Assembly: GCA_948434005.1 (NCBI GenBank)
Contig: CAOJEH010000001.1
Coordinates: 77,678 to 141,677 of the forward strand
Source: an uncultured Mycoplasmatota bacterium
Lineage (GTDB): Bacteria; Bacillota_I; Bacilli_A; RF39; UBA660
Direction of reading: 5' to 3'
DNA: 64,000 bases
Made by a program: the position numbers and the translations under genes. A model generated the notes under the pieces. The model was not told the DNA's origin and searched no databases. It worked only from the letters and a program-made list of their open reading frames with translations. This document shows, piece by piece, positions 34,916-44,900 of the stretch (positions are counted from its first letter, which is position 1; the number at the start of each line of letters is the position of its first letter).

Positions 34916-35491
34916 ATGGAAGAAAACAAATTAGAACCAGCACATTTTTATCATATGTATCTGGATAAACGTAATGAAAGGGTATATAGAGATAATAAAA
35001 ATAAATTAAGCGATGACGACGATATGGGAATATATGAATGCATAGATTTTCATTCAATAAATAAAAATGATTTAAAATCTATTATACTTGGTGCAATAAA
35101 TGATACATGTATGGAATATCTTAATGAATCAGATTCAAATATTAGTGTTATACCTAATGATACATTTGAATTTATAGATTATATATTAGAAGAAGATATA
35201 GAAAGTATATATAAGGATAACTTTATTTTTTCCTTAAATTTTATTTATCAAGACTATTTGAATTTATTAAATAAAGGATATCCATATTTTGAATCATCTA
35301 TTGATGATTCAGGAAAGTCCGAATATATAATGGTATTGAATTCTGAAAATGAAATTATTAAATTTGAATCAATAGGTTTAAAAGAAGAAGAACAAGCTAA
35401 AATTATAACGAGTATGTTTAGAATGGATTATAATAACCAACTTGGTCCATATCATCCAAAAGTTCATATGAAAAAAGTATCTTGGAGGTAA
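34916..35491 (+). CDS. Unknown acidic protein in the Nudix operon
   Basis: Not recognised. The 191-residue, acidic, soluble protein (EENKLEPAHFYHMYLDKRNE; SDDDDMG; many Asp/Glu/Asn) has no membrane helix or metal motif. A strong AAAGGAGG precedes the ATG. It overlaps the ribosome binding site of the next Nudix gene, so it is co-translated with its neighbours. The HFYHMYLDKRN opening is striking but I cannot place it in a family. Confidence 0.6.
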   Translation: MEENKLEPAHFYHMYLDKRNERVYRDNKNKLSDDDDMGIYECIDFHSINKNDLKSIILGAINDTCMEYLNESDSNISVIPNDTFEFIDYILEEDIESIYKDNFIFSLNFIYQDYLNLLNKGYPYFESSIDDSGKSEYIMVLNSENEIIKFESIGLKEEEQAKIITSMFRMDYNNQLGPYHPKVHMKKVSWR

Positions 35492-35493
35492 AT

Positions 35494-36036
35494 ATGAAAG
35501 AATATTTTGATATCTTAAATGAAAATGGAGAATTTATTAATGAAGTTGCCAGTAGAGAAGATTGTCATAAAAAGGGCTTATGGCATAAAGCAACTGTTGT
35601 ATTTGTAGTTAGTACTGATAACAAAAAAATATTATTGCAACAAAGAAGTGCTACTAAAAAAAGTTGGCCTAATTTATGGGATATAACAGCAGGAGGACAT
35701 GTGTTACAAAATGAATTAGGTTATCAGTCAGTAATAAGAGAAACTAAAGAAGAAATAGGTATAGATATAAAAAAAGAAGAATTAGAATTTATTGGTGCTA
35801 CTAGATCAATTGATACTGCAGGAATAGGACCTAATAAACATTATAATGAATATTATATTGTTCATAAAGATATAAATATAGATGATATTAAATTACAAAC
35901 AGAAGAAGTACAAGCTGTAAAGTGGTTTAATGTAGAAGATATAAAAAATAGAATTAATGATAACTTTAAAGATTTAACAGGTAAATATGGTTGCTGGGAA
36001 TATTTAATAAAATATTTTGAATTTATAGAAAAATAG
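35494..36036 (+). CDS. Nudix hydrolase (IPP-isomerase/YfcD-like subgroup)
   Basis: The 180-residue protein begins EYFDILNENGEFINE, has W-H-K-A-T early, QQRSATKKSWPNLWDITAGGH, and a complete Nudix box G-HVLQN-E-LGYQSVI-RETKEEIGI. This subgroup resembles isopentenyl-diphosphate isomerase but usually includes Nudix hydrolases of unknown substrate. ATG 35494 follows GGAGG directly; the in-frame TTG 35482 is part of that site. It is a close paralogue of the broken Nudix gene at 33218. Confidence 0.85.
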   Translation: MKEYFDILNENGEFINEVASREDCHKKGLWHKATVVFVVSTDNKKILLQQRSATKKSWPNLWDITAGGHVLQNELGYQSVIRETKEEIGIDIKKEELEFIGATRSIDTAGIGPNKHYNEYYIVHKDINIDDIKLQTEEVQAVKWFNVEDIKNRINDNFKDLTGKYGCWEYLIKYFEFIEK

Positions 36037-36053
36037 ATTGAGAGGTTTGATTT

Positions 36054-36671
36054 ATGGATGTTGGTAGAATGATAGCTATAGAAAAAGCCCGAAGAAGTAA
36101 TAAGAGTAAAATTATTCCAAAAAGTGTAATGGATAATATTTCTCCTGATATTGAATGGCTTAAATGGTTATCTTATGAGTCAGAATTTGAAAAGAAAAGA
36201 ATTGAATACTTTGATTCTAAAAAAGTATCAGAATTATCTTATGAAGAACTTGAAGAAGCTAGTAGATATAGTAGGAATAAAGTTTTTTCAAGATTATTTA
36301 AAATATATGGTACAGATGAATGCTCTGAAGAAGATCATATGAGAGTATATGATTATATGTGCAATGAATCTATTGAAGAACTAATGTTAAGTAAATTATC
36401 ATCTGAAGAATTACAATATGCAAAACAAGAAATAACTAGTTTAAGCATTGCTCCAAAAGAACAATTAAGAGCTATGGTAAGTGATATGCAAAAGCCGGAA
36501 ATATATGAACAACTATCAATGGTAAATTCTTATATATTACATATAATATCTGATATTAATTTTGTTAGAAATTTGTCTGATTTAGAAAGAAAAATTGAAG
36601 CACAAGTAGAACAAAATAAACAAACAGGAAAACAAAAATTATATTCTCCGGTAGCATCTACAAGAAAATAA
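36054..36671 (+). CDS. Unknown helical protein, last gene of the Nudix operon
   Basis: Not recognised. The 205 residues are predicted almost entirely helical, charged and soluble, with a disordered basic end (KQTGKQKLYSPVASTRK). The Asp/Glu/Lys-rich pattern SELSYEELEEASRYSRNKVFS may be a coiled coil. AGAGGTTTG precedes the ATG, 17 bases after the Nudix stop. A terminator follows about 78 bases later. Confidence 0.6.
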   Translation: MDVGRMIAIEKARRSNKSKIIPKSVMDNISPDIEWLKWLSYESEFEKKRIEYFDSKKVSELSYEELEEASRYSRNKVFSRLFKIYGTDECSEEDHMRVYDYMCNESIEELMLSKLSSEELQYAKQEITSLSIAPKEQLRAMVSDMQKPEIYEQLSMVNSYILHIISDINFVRNLSDLERKIEAQVEQNKQTGKQKLYSPVASTRK

Positions 36672-36748
36672 ATATATTAAAAAACTCTAGTAAAATAAAA
36701 GTGGAATATATATAATATAATAAATCAAACATAATATCTTATTGGTGT

Positions 36749-36790
36749 AGCATCTGAAATTACATAATCGTAGAATCAGATGCTTTTAAA
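36749..36790 (+). terminator. Terminator of the YjbR-Nudix operon
   Basis: AGCATCTGA (36749-36757) pairs perfectly with TCAGATGCT (36776-36784) around an 18-base loop, followed by T-rich sequence. The 294-base gap it sits in (36672-36965) holds otherwise only AT-rich sequence and the promoter of the next gene. Confidence 0.75.
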
Positions 36791-36965
36791 TTTTTATAAG
36801 ATATAATAAGTAACAAATAAAATTAATCTAATAAAAACTTTTATAATTTAAATCAGTATGTTATTATTTATATAATAAAAAGATGTGAGTTTAGAACTTA
36901 CCTCTAATTTAAATTGTATCCATAAAAATAGATAGAAAATAATAATAAAATAAAGGATGATTATA

Positions 36966-38459
36966 ATGGAGAGAACTAAAAATATATATGTGACTAGAAA
37001 TTATAAAAAACTGAAAGGGGGGGGGTATTTATATTTGTTTATTTTTATATTTTTCCTTCTTATTTGTTCTCTTAATCCTATATAAAATGACGACTGGGAA
37101 AACTTATTGGTTTTAGGTAAAAATCCAATTAAATATGAAATGTTTAAGTATATGGATTGGGAAGGAAGATTTATAAGTAGAATACTAATTGTTCTTTTGA
37201 CATACAATAAATTGATTTGGAATATCATAAGTAGTGCAATTAATACGAGTATAATATACCTATCTATGAAAATAATTTCTCCAAAGAATAAGAAAGCAAC
37301 ATTTTCGTTACTATTTTTAGTTTTTTTATTAATGAGCTTTAAAGTATTTACTCAATCTATAATATGGGTTACGGGGAATATAACATATGTTTTTGTCATA
37401 CCTTTAATGCTTGGTTATTTTTATCTAATTATGAATGATTTAATAAACAGTAATGAAAGGGTAATACTAGTTTCAATACTTAATATTATAATGACTATGT
37501 TTATAGAACAAATGGCAGTATTATTAGTAATAAGTAATATTATAATTTTAATTTATAGTAGTTATAAGAAAAAAAAGCTGGATAAAAGAGTATTATTGTT
37601 TCTAATATGTTCATTATTAGGTACTACTGTAATGTTAGCAAGCCCTGGCTCAGCTAATAGATATATAAATTATCATAAGTATTATAAAGATTTATCATTT
37701 TTTAATAAAATTATATATAATATACCAAACTTTATTCGTCTTACGTATATAATAAATTACTATTTATTAGCATTATTAATTATCGTAAATTTTTTATTGA
37801 TAAAAAAGTACATTAATAGAATGATTTTTAGATTAATTTTATATGCATTTTTGCTAATTATGCCAGTATTTACTAGTCTTGGATTTTTAATAAATCATTT
37901 TACTGATAACCCTAACATTTTTATAGATTATAATAACAAAATAATATGTTTATATTACTTTATACATATGCTTATAACGTTTATTTTACTATTAAAGGAA
38001 AAAGATGAAAAGGCCATATTTTTCTACATAATAGGTATGATGTCAAATTTAATTATGTTGTTATCACCAACTTGCGGAAATAGAACAGCAATAGGAGCGT
38101 ATATTTTTGTATGTATATCATTAATTATCATTATTGATAAAAATGTAACTTTTAATATTAGAAAAATAATGTGGCTAAAATTAATTATTATTATATTAGT
38201 CTTGATTTATGATACTTATTATATTAGTGCATATTTACTCCATAGAGAACATTTATCAAATATAAATAAAGTTATTTCTGAAAAAAGTGATACTTTATAT
38301 TTGCAAAAATATCCAAAGTCATTGAGCTTTTTATTACCTATAGGAGAGGATGGTACAAAAGAAGTTTATTACAAAAAGATTTATAATATAAATAGTAATG
38401 TTAGGATAGTATACACTGAAAATAAATGGAAGTATTATATATTTTATCAAAATAGCTAA
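36966..38459 (+). pseudogene. Multi-spanning membrane protein (DUF6056-like) with G9 tract and in-frame stop
   Basis: AAAGGATG precedes ATG 36966. The frame reads through a G9 tract (37017-37025, codons 18-20) into a hydrophobic segment, then meets TAA 37083-37085 (codon 40). The same frame continues at once with NDDWENLLVLGKNPIKYEMF and stays open to 38459 with about ten more membrane helices. An NDDW-type motif after the first helix and a later WEGRFISRI recall DUF6056/GtrC-like glycan-modifying membrane proteins. As written only a 39-residue peptide or a late internal start could be made. Confidence 0.7.
37017..37025 (+). repeat. G9 homopolymer tract
   Basis: Nine consecutive Gs in a genome of very low GC, inside the 5' end of a membrane-protein gene. 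The present length is in frame with the downstream part. Such tracts mutate by slipped-strand mispairing and are a hallmark of contingency loci. Confidence 0.9.
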
Positions 38460-38714
38460 TTTTCACTATTATTATTTTTATAATAAAAATTGTAATTTCA
38501 CTATAAATATCTTTATTTATAGACTTATGTAAAAGTCCTTAATGCAATTTTACTACTAATTTACTACTTTTGAAAGTGGAGATATAAGAAATTATAAAAA
38601 TATATGTGAATATATTCTAAAATTAAAACTGTCGTAAATTCTCATAAAATAAAGATATAACGACATTTAGGAACTTCTAAAGAATCATTTAAAATATATT
38701 ATGCTTTTTTCAAT

Positions 38715-38790
38715 AAAAAAAGGCACTCAGAATACTGCTGAGTACCAATCTATATACAGGGGATCTTCACATAGTTCGTGAACCTTCCCC
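38715..38790 (-). ncRNA. Candidate small RNA with intrinsic terminator, family unknown
   Basis: Read on the minus strand, GGGGA (pairs with TCCCC) and inner TTCAC/GTGAA form a GC-rich 5' hairpin (38790-38759). A 12-base linker leads to a second stem, ACTCAG/CTGAGT extended by GG/CC (38746-38722), followed at once by seven Ts (38721-38715), a textbook terminator. The unit would be about 76 nt. It lies beyond the prfB promoter, so it is not the prfB leader, and no gene lies immediately downstream of it on the minus strand. I recognise no Rfam-type motif; no strong promoter is evident. Confidence 0.45.
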
Positions 38791-38841
38791 ACTAATATGT
38801 TATGTAGAATTAATTAAATTATTCGAAAAATTTAAAAAAAT

Positions 38842-38869
38842 TTGTGATAAATAATTATTTGTGTATAAT
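38842..38869 (+). promoter_or_regulatory. prfB: SigmaA-type promoter for prfB
   Basis: TTGTGA at 38842-38847, a 16-base spacer and TATAAT at 38864-38869, about 30 bases before the prfB start. Confidence 0.65.
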
Positions 38870-38901
38870 TATATTATAAGAAAAAGAAAGTTGGTAATAA
38901 T

Positions 38902-39997
38902 ATGAATAGTGAACTAAAAAGAAGTTTAGAAGAATATAAAAGAGAAATTCTAGATTTATGGAGGTCACTTTGAAGCAGACAGCAAAAAAAATGAAATATC
39001 TGAATTAGAAGCTGAAAGTAATAAAGAAGGTTTTTGGAATGACAAAGATAAAGCAAATGAAATAATTGATAAGATAAATAGTCTAAAGAAAATAGTAGAA
39101 CCTATGGAAAAAATAAAAGAAGATATTGATACTGATTTAGATATGCTTTCTTTATTAGAAACTGAAAATGATGCTGATTTATTAAATAGTATTTCTAATA
39201 ATATTAAAAATATTAGTGAAGAATTAGAATCTATTAGACTACTTTTATTATTAAATGGTAAATATGATAATGAAAATTGCATAGTAGAAATTCATCCAGG
39301 AGCAGGTGGAACTGAATCTTGTGATTGGGCTTTGATGTTATATAGAATGTATACTAGATGGTGTGATAGTAAAAACTATAAATTAGAATTACTTGATTAT
39401 CAAGATGGTGATGAGGCAGGAATAAAAAGTGTTTCCATTCTAGTTAAGGGTACCAATGCATATGGATATTTAAAAAATGAAAGAGGAGTACATAGATTAG
39501 TAAGATTATCACCATTTGATTCTAATAATAGAAGACATACTTCTTTTGCATCTATAGAAGTAACACCAGATATTAAAAAAGATATTGACATTACGATAGA
39601 TGAAAAAGATTTAAAAATAGATGTTTATCGCTCAACTGGAGCAGGTGGTCAAGGAGTAAATACCACAGATTCAGCAGTTAGGGTAACACATCTACCTTCA
39701 AAAATAGTTGTAACTTGTCAAAATGAAAGAAGTCAGATTCAAAATAAAGAACATGCTATTCAAGTACTTAAAACTAAATTATTATTATTAGAAGAAGAAA
39801 AACAAGAAAAAGAATTAAATAATATAAAAGGAGAACATCAAAATATAGATTTTGGCTCTCAAATAAGAAGTTATGTCATGCATCCATATTCTATGGTAAA
39901 AGATCATAGAACTAATATTGAAACAAGTAATGTCTCAAAGGTTTTAGATGGAGATATAGATATGTTTATAGAAGAAAATTTGAAAAGGGGAATTTAA
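38902..39997 (+). CDS. prfB: Peptide chain release factor 2, with programmed +1 frameshift
   Basis: Recognises UGA and UAA stops. The first 23 codons (38902-38970) end at CTT followed by in-frame TGA 38971-38973. A +1 shift at CTT TGA continues EADSKKNEISELEAES and joins the main frame (38972-39997). An SD-like GGAGG sits just upstream at the conserved distance, reproducing the known RF2 autoregulatory site: low RF2 favours the shift. The body has GGQ in STGAGGQGVNTTDSAVR and VHRLVRLSPFDSNNRRHTSFAS. About 364 residues, normal length. Confidence 0.96.
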
Positions 39998-39998
39998 T

Positions 39999-40895
39999 AT
40001 GAAATTTTTCGCTAACTTTGCTAATGCTAATAAGAAATTAGAAAATATTAGTAAAAAAATAGATGATAAAAATATAATAAAAAGATACATTCAATTTTGT
40101 TTTGGATGCTTTTTAGTTGCAGTAGCATTTAATCTTTTCTTATCACCTAATGAGTTAGTACCTGGAGGAGTTAGTGGATTTTCAATTATTTTAAATGAAG
40201 TTTTTGGTATTAATAAATCTATACTTATTTTAGGAATGGATTTATTGTTATTAATATTAAGCTATATATTTTTAGGTAAGATTAAAACTAGAGGTTCAAT
40301 TTTAGGATCATTATTACTTCCGTTTCTTATAGAACTAACGTCCAATATTAGTAGTTATATCCAAATAGATACATCACAGTTATTGTTATCTACAATATTT
40401 GGAGGTGTATTATATGGTTTTGGAGCAGGAATAATTTTTAAAGCAGGTTTTACAACAGGAGGAACTGATATCCTAAATCAAATAATATCTAAATATGCAA
40501 AAGTTAGTATGGGGAAAAGTATGATAATATGTGATGGTTTAATAGTATTATTATCTGGAGTTGTATTTGGACCTACTAAACTAATGTATTCAGTACTTAT
40601 TTTATATTTAATTAGCTATATGTCTGATAGGGTTATACTAGGTATTTCTGATAGTAAAGCATTCTATATAGTAACAGATGAAGAAAAGAAGATAAAAGAA
40701 TATGTTATAAAGTATTTAAAACATAGTGTAACAGTATTTAATGCTAAAGGTGGATATAAAAAAGAAAGACAAACAGTATTATTATGTGTTTTACCGACTA
40801 AAGACTATTATAAGTTAAAAGAAGGAATTCATGAGATAGATCCAGATGCTTTTTTTGTAGTAACAGATGCTTATGAAGTATTTGGGGGTGAGTAG
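39999..40895 (+). CDS. YitT-family membrane protein (first of a tandem pair)
   Basis: The 298-residue protein has about five membrane helices with FLSPNELVPGGVSGFSII and AGFTTGGTDILNQII, then a cytoplasmic C-terminal DUF2179 domain (KAFYIVTDEEKKIKEYVIKY; ending IDPDAFFVVTDAYEVFGG). YitT/DUF161 proteins are common in Firmicutes; their substrate is not known. AAAGGGGAA precedes the ATG two bases after prfB, so it may be co-transcribed with it. Confidence 0.88.
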   Translation: MKFFANFANANKKLENISKKIDDKNIIKRYIQFCFGCFLVAVAFNLFLSPNELVPGGVSGFSIILNEVFGINKSILILGMDLLLLILSYIFLGKIKTRGSILGSLLLPFLIELTSNISSYIQIDTSQLLLSTIFGGVLYGFGAGIIFKAGFTTGGTDILNQIISKYAKVSMGKSMIICDGLIVLLSGVVFGPTKLMYSVLILYLISYMSDRVILGISDSKAFYIVTDEEKKIKEYVIKYLKHSVTVFNAKGGYKKERQTVLLCVLPTKDYYKLKEGIHEIDPDAFFVVTDAYEVFGGE

Positions 40896-41792
40896 ATGGA
40901 TGATTTAGAAAAGCTAATCCCAGAATCTATGTTGAAAAGTGATTTAATTAAAAAGATAAAAAAGAAAAGATTAGTTTCTAGATATATTACTTTAGTATTT
41001 GCATTATTAATATTATCATTAGTATTTAATCTTTTTCTAGCTTCTACAAATATTGTTTCAGGCGGCATAAATGGTATAGCAATAATATTTAAAAATTTAT
41101 ATAAAATAGACCCATCAATAATTATGTTTGTAATATCAGCAATACTACTAATTATGAGTTTTATATTTTTAGGAGTAGAAAGAACTACAGGTTCAATTGT
41201 TGCAACATTTTTATATCCATTATTGATAAAATTAACATCTATAGTCGCAAATTATATAGTTTTAGATGTAAGTGATTTAATTATAATATCCATATTTGTA
41301 GGTGTAATAGGTGGATTTGCAAATGGTTTAATATATAGAACAGGATTTAGTAATGGTGGACTTCCTATTATTAGTCAAATTTTATATGATAAATTTAAAA
41401 TTCCTCCATCAAAGAGTTCGCTATTTATAAATGGAATTATAGTATTTATTGGAGGCTTATTCTTTGGGTGGACTATGGTTATGTATGCTTTGATTATCAT
41501 ATACATAAATAGTTTCGTTTTAGAAAAAGTAATATTAGGTGTAAGTAATAAAAAAGCTTTTTATATAATAACTAATAAAGATGCAGAGGTTAAAAAGTAC
41601 ATTATAGAAAAATTAAAACATAGTGTAACAGTATTTTATGTAAAAGGAGGATTCTTAAAAAGAAGAGATAACGTTATTTTAACAGTTGTACCATCAAGAG
41701 AATATTTTCAAGCAACTGAGGGAATTAAAACTATAGATCCAGATGCTTTTTTCCTAGTATGTGATGCCTATCAAGTAGAAGGTGGGAGGTAA
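40896..41792 (+). CDS. YitT-family membrane protein (second of a tandem pair)
   Basis: Also 298 residues, and clearly paralogous to the preceding gene: FLASTNIVSGGINGIAIIF and TGFSNGGLPIISQIL correspond to its Gly-rich membrane motifs, and the DUF2179 tail ends IDPDAFFLVCDAYQVEGG. The start codon follows the previous stop without a gap (TAG-ATG), with GGGGGTGAG upstream. The two probably arose by tandem duplication and may form a hetero-oligomer. Confidence 0.88.
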   Translation: MDDLEKLIPESMLKSDLIKKIKKKRLVSRYITLVFALLILSLVFNLFLASTNIVSGGINGIAIIFKNLYKIDPSIIMFVISAILLIMSFIFLGVERTTGSIVATFLYPLLIKLTSIVANYIVLDVSDLIIISIFVGVIGGFANGLIYRTGFSNGGLPIISQILYDKFKIPPSKSSLFINGIIVFIGGLFFGWTMVMYALIIIYINSFVLEKVILGVSNKKAFYIITNKDAEVKKYIIEKLKHSVTVFYVKGGFLKRRDNVILTVVPSREYFQATEGIKTIDPDAFFLVCDAYQVEGGR

Positions 41793-41857
41793 AAATAAAT
41801 TTATTATTTATGACAAATATTTATCAATGCTATAATATATATAACATATTCAAAACA

Positions 41858-41897
41858 AAAAATAGATCACATCAATTTTATGTGATCTATTTTTTAT
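41858..41897. terminator. Bidirectional terminator between yitT pair and subtilase gene
   Basis: A perfect 15-bp stem (41858-41872 with 41880-41894) and 7-base loop, with A-rich and T-rich flanks. It stops both convergent transcripts. Confidence 0.92.
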
Positions 41898-41921
41898 ATT
41901 ACAATTTTAACTAAATAAATC

Positions 41922-44900
41922 TCAATTTTTTGTTGCTAGACATTTAGTCATTATACTCAAACCAAAACCTATTAAAATAATTCCCAAAATATATTTCAAT
42001 ATAGGAATGTTTTTAGTTGTGTCACCAACTACCACATTCTGTTTAATAATTTTATTATAATTACCTTTATTTTCATTTTTACTTAATAAAATATTATATT
42101 TTATATTATCAGTATTATTTATATTGATTAATAATATATCACCATTTGTAATTAAATCACTATTAGTAATTTCTCCCTTACTATTTAAGTGAGTAAATAC
42201 ACTTGAAGTGGAAAATATATCAATCTTATTTACTAAATCATTAAAACTATTACTAGATGTAGTAATGCTATTTTCATTTACTGAAAGTGATGAATCAAAT
42301 TTTTTAATACCATAAATAGTAACCTTGCCACTTTCCTCTATATCATCAAAATCGGGAGATGATATTTTATAATTGATTATATATTCTCCAACTTCGCTGA
42401 ATTCAGGTATTGATGTTAAATCATAAGCTAAGTTATTAATAGAATATTTTATATTGTAATCATTTGAATTCAATTTTAAATCAATTGTATGTTTCTTTCC
42501 ATCATAAAATCCCTCATAATTATTTGAATAGTAATCAATGATTTTATCTTTAATTGATAATTTTCTTTCTTCGTATATTTCATTGTAATTATTATCATTT
42601 TCTATATATAGTTTATATTTTATGAGATAATCTCCTATTTCTTGGTAGGAAGGGCAATCATCAAGAATATAGGCCCCTTCATTATTCATATATTTTATTT
42701 TTACATTAGAAGGAGAATTTACAGTAATATTAATGTTATGCAATTGGGCATCATATTTTACCACAGATTTTGAGATATGATAATTAATTTGTGGGGTAGC
42801 TTTTTCTATGGTAAATGTTAAAGAAATATCGTCGTTAGTATTATCTTCCCAAATATAGTTTTTATCTTTTAGAGAAATTATAATATTTTGACTTCCGGCA
42901 TTAGTTCTAGTATTTCCGGAAATATCCATGTAATCCTCTATATAATTATTTAGTATAGCTTTTTGCTCTTTTCCATTATATACATACAACTTATTACTTA
43001 AAGTGGGCTTTTTTAAATTTCTTGGTAAAATTTCTATATCCGTTTCAAATTCTTTTTCTTGACTTCCATCATCAAAGGAATAATTTAAAAACTTTTCATC
43101 AGTTAATTTTAAATGTATAATTGCTTTTGTTTTACCAATAGTTGTTTCCTTTGTATATAATTGTTCTATGATATATTCATTACTATTTAAGTTTGATATG
43201 GTTAAATCTTCAGGATTAATGTAAGTAGTTCCATCAAATATTTTATTATTAATAGAAATATCTGGTATAATCACCTGCTTATCACTTTCTATAAGAACTT
43301 CTAGTTCTATATTTTCAATAGTTTCATAATTATCTTTATCTACAGGAACATAATTTGCTAAATATTTTTTAATACCTGTACCAGTGACTATCTCATCTGG
43401 ATTATTCCAATGAAAGCCATTTGGTAAATTTATTGTTGATAATTTATTTCCTATTTTAGCTTTTAAATCAGATGGTAAGGTATATTCAGGAATTGCCTTT
43501 TTTACTTCCACATTTACTCTTTCTTCGTAATGGTTTTTTGAATAATTTGTATCAAAAACTATAGTAAAATAGGTATCACCATATCTTAAGCTGTCTTTGC
43601 CATTTTCATATATAATTTTGTATTGTTTTGAAAAATTGTTGGATATAAAATCAAACGACCCAGCTGTTCCTTCATAACTAACATTTATTGAAGTTAATTC
43701 TTCGTTTATTTTATCAAAGGCTTTATATTTTTTATTTTCAGTGTTGATTTCTATTTTCTCTGTTTCAATAATATTATATTTAATATTATTCTCATGTAAA
43801 AAGTTATGAGCATAAGATTGATTATGTACAAAAATAACATAATATTCATCTTGTGGAAATACATTAGCTGATTCTATTTTAGTAAGTGAATTGGGTAATA
43901 AAACACCGCTTGCACAATTTAATAATGCAGCATCTTTTAACTCGGTAATACCTTCAGGTATTTTATATCCTGAGCTACTGGATATTGAATAAGGTCCTAC
44001 CACTTTAACTTTTTCTGGTATAATTGATTCTTCTGATGCCATAATTAGTATATTGGTTTTCTTGTCCACAATGGTTCCAGAGTATTCTTCACTTTCATAA
44101 AATTCATTTGCATTATCTATAGTAATATTTTTTAGGGATATATCTTTTCCAAATGCATTTTCCTCAATTTTTGTTACTGTACTAGGTATATGAATTGTTT
44201 CTAAATTAGATGAATTATAAAAAGCTTCTCTAGAAATTTCTGAAACACCACTTTCAATATTAACAGTTTGTAAATTTGGTGTATTACTAAAAGTGCCTTC
44301 TTCTATTTTTTTAACACCACCGGGTATTGTAATAGATGAAATGCCACTCTCGTTAAAAGCATTTTCTCCTATTTCTTGTATACTTTCTGGTAAATCAATA
44401 TTATATAATTTTGGAGTATAGTTGAATGCGTACATTTGTATAGAACGAATAGTTTTGGGAAGGATTACCGTTTCTAGATTTATACATGAAGAAAATGTAG
44501 AGCTCTCTATATATTCTATATCTGCTAGGATTTTTACTTGTTTTAATTTTTCCTTTTCATCAAATGTACTATACGAGAGGTTACCAATTTTATAATTTTT
44601 ATATGTTTTAGGAACTTCAACATATTTTGGATAGTTATTTTCATCCTTAAATCCTTTTATATCAATGGAATTGTCAAAATCATTATATGCTTGATAAACC
44701 CATCCATCATCTAGATGATTCATTACTTTTTTAGTTAGAGTAAAGTCGTTATACTTTATGGTTACTGTTTGTTCTCCTTCAAGGTATGGGTCATAATTTT
44801 CAATTTCTAGATTTTCTAATTCACCTAAATATTTAGTAACATATTCATCTTTACTGTAATATATTTTAATTTGCATATCTAATAGATTAGTATTATTACC

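Larger units (their letters stand above)
38460..38901. other. 442-base intergenic region before prfB
   Basis: No convincing protein-coding frame. It holds an inverted repeat TGTCGT/ACGACA (about 38630-38682), the two-hairpin element described as a candidate minus-strand RNA (38715-38790), and the prfB promoter (38842-38869). The rest is featureless AT-rich DNA. Confidence 0.6.

Noticed and set aside
37083-37085. TAA as a reassigned sense codon
   Set aside because: TAA is used as a normal terminator of many intact genes in the window, and both RF1 and RF2 are present, so recoding is not supported.
38965-39282. 105-codon minus-strand frame opposite prfB
   Set aside because: It lies entirely over the well-supported RF2 frame and shows the same antisense composition bias.
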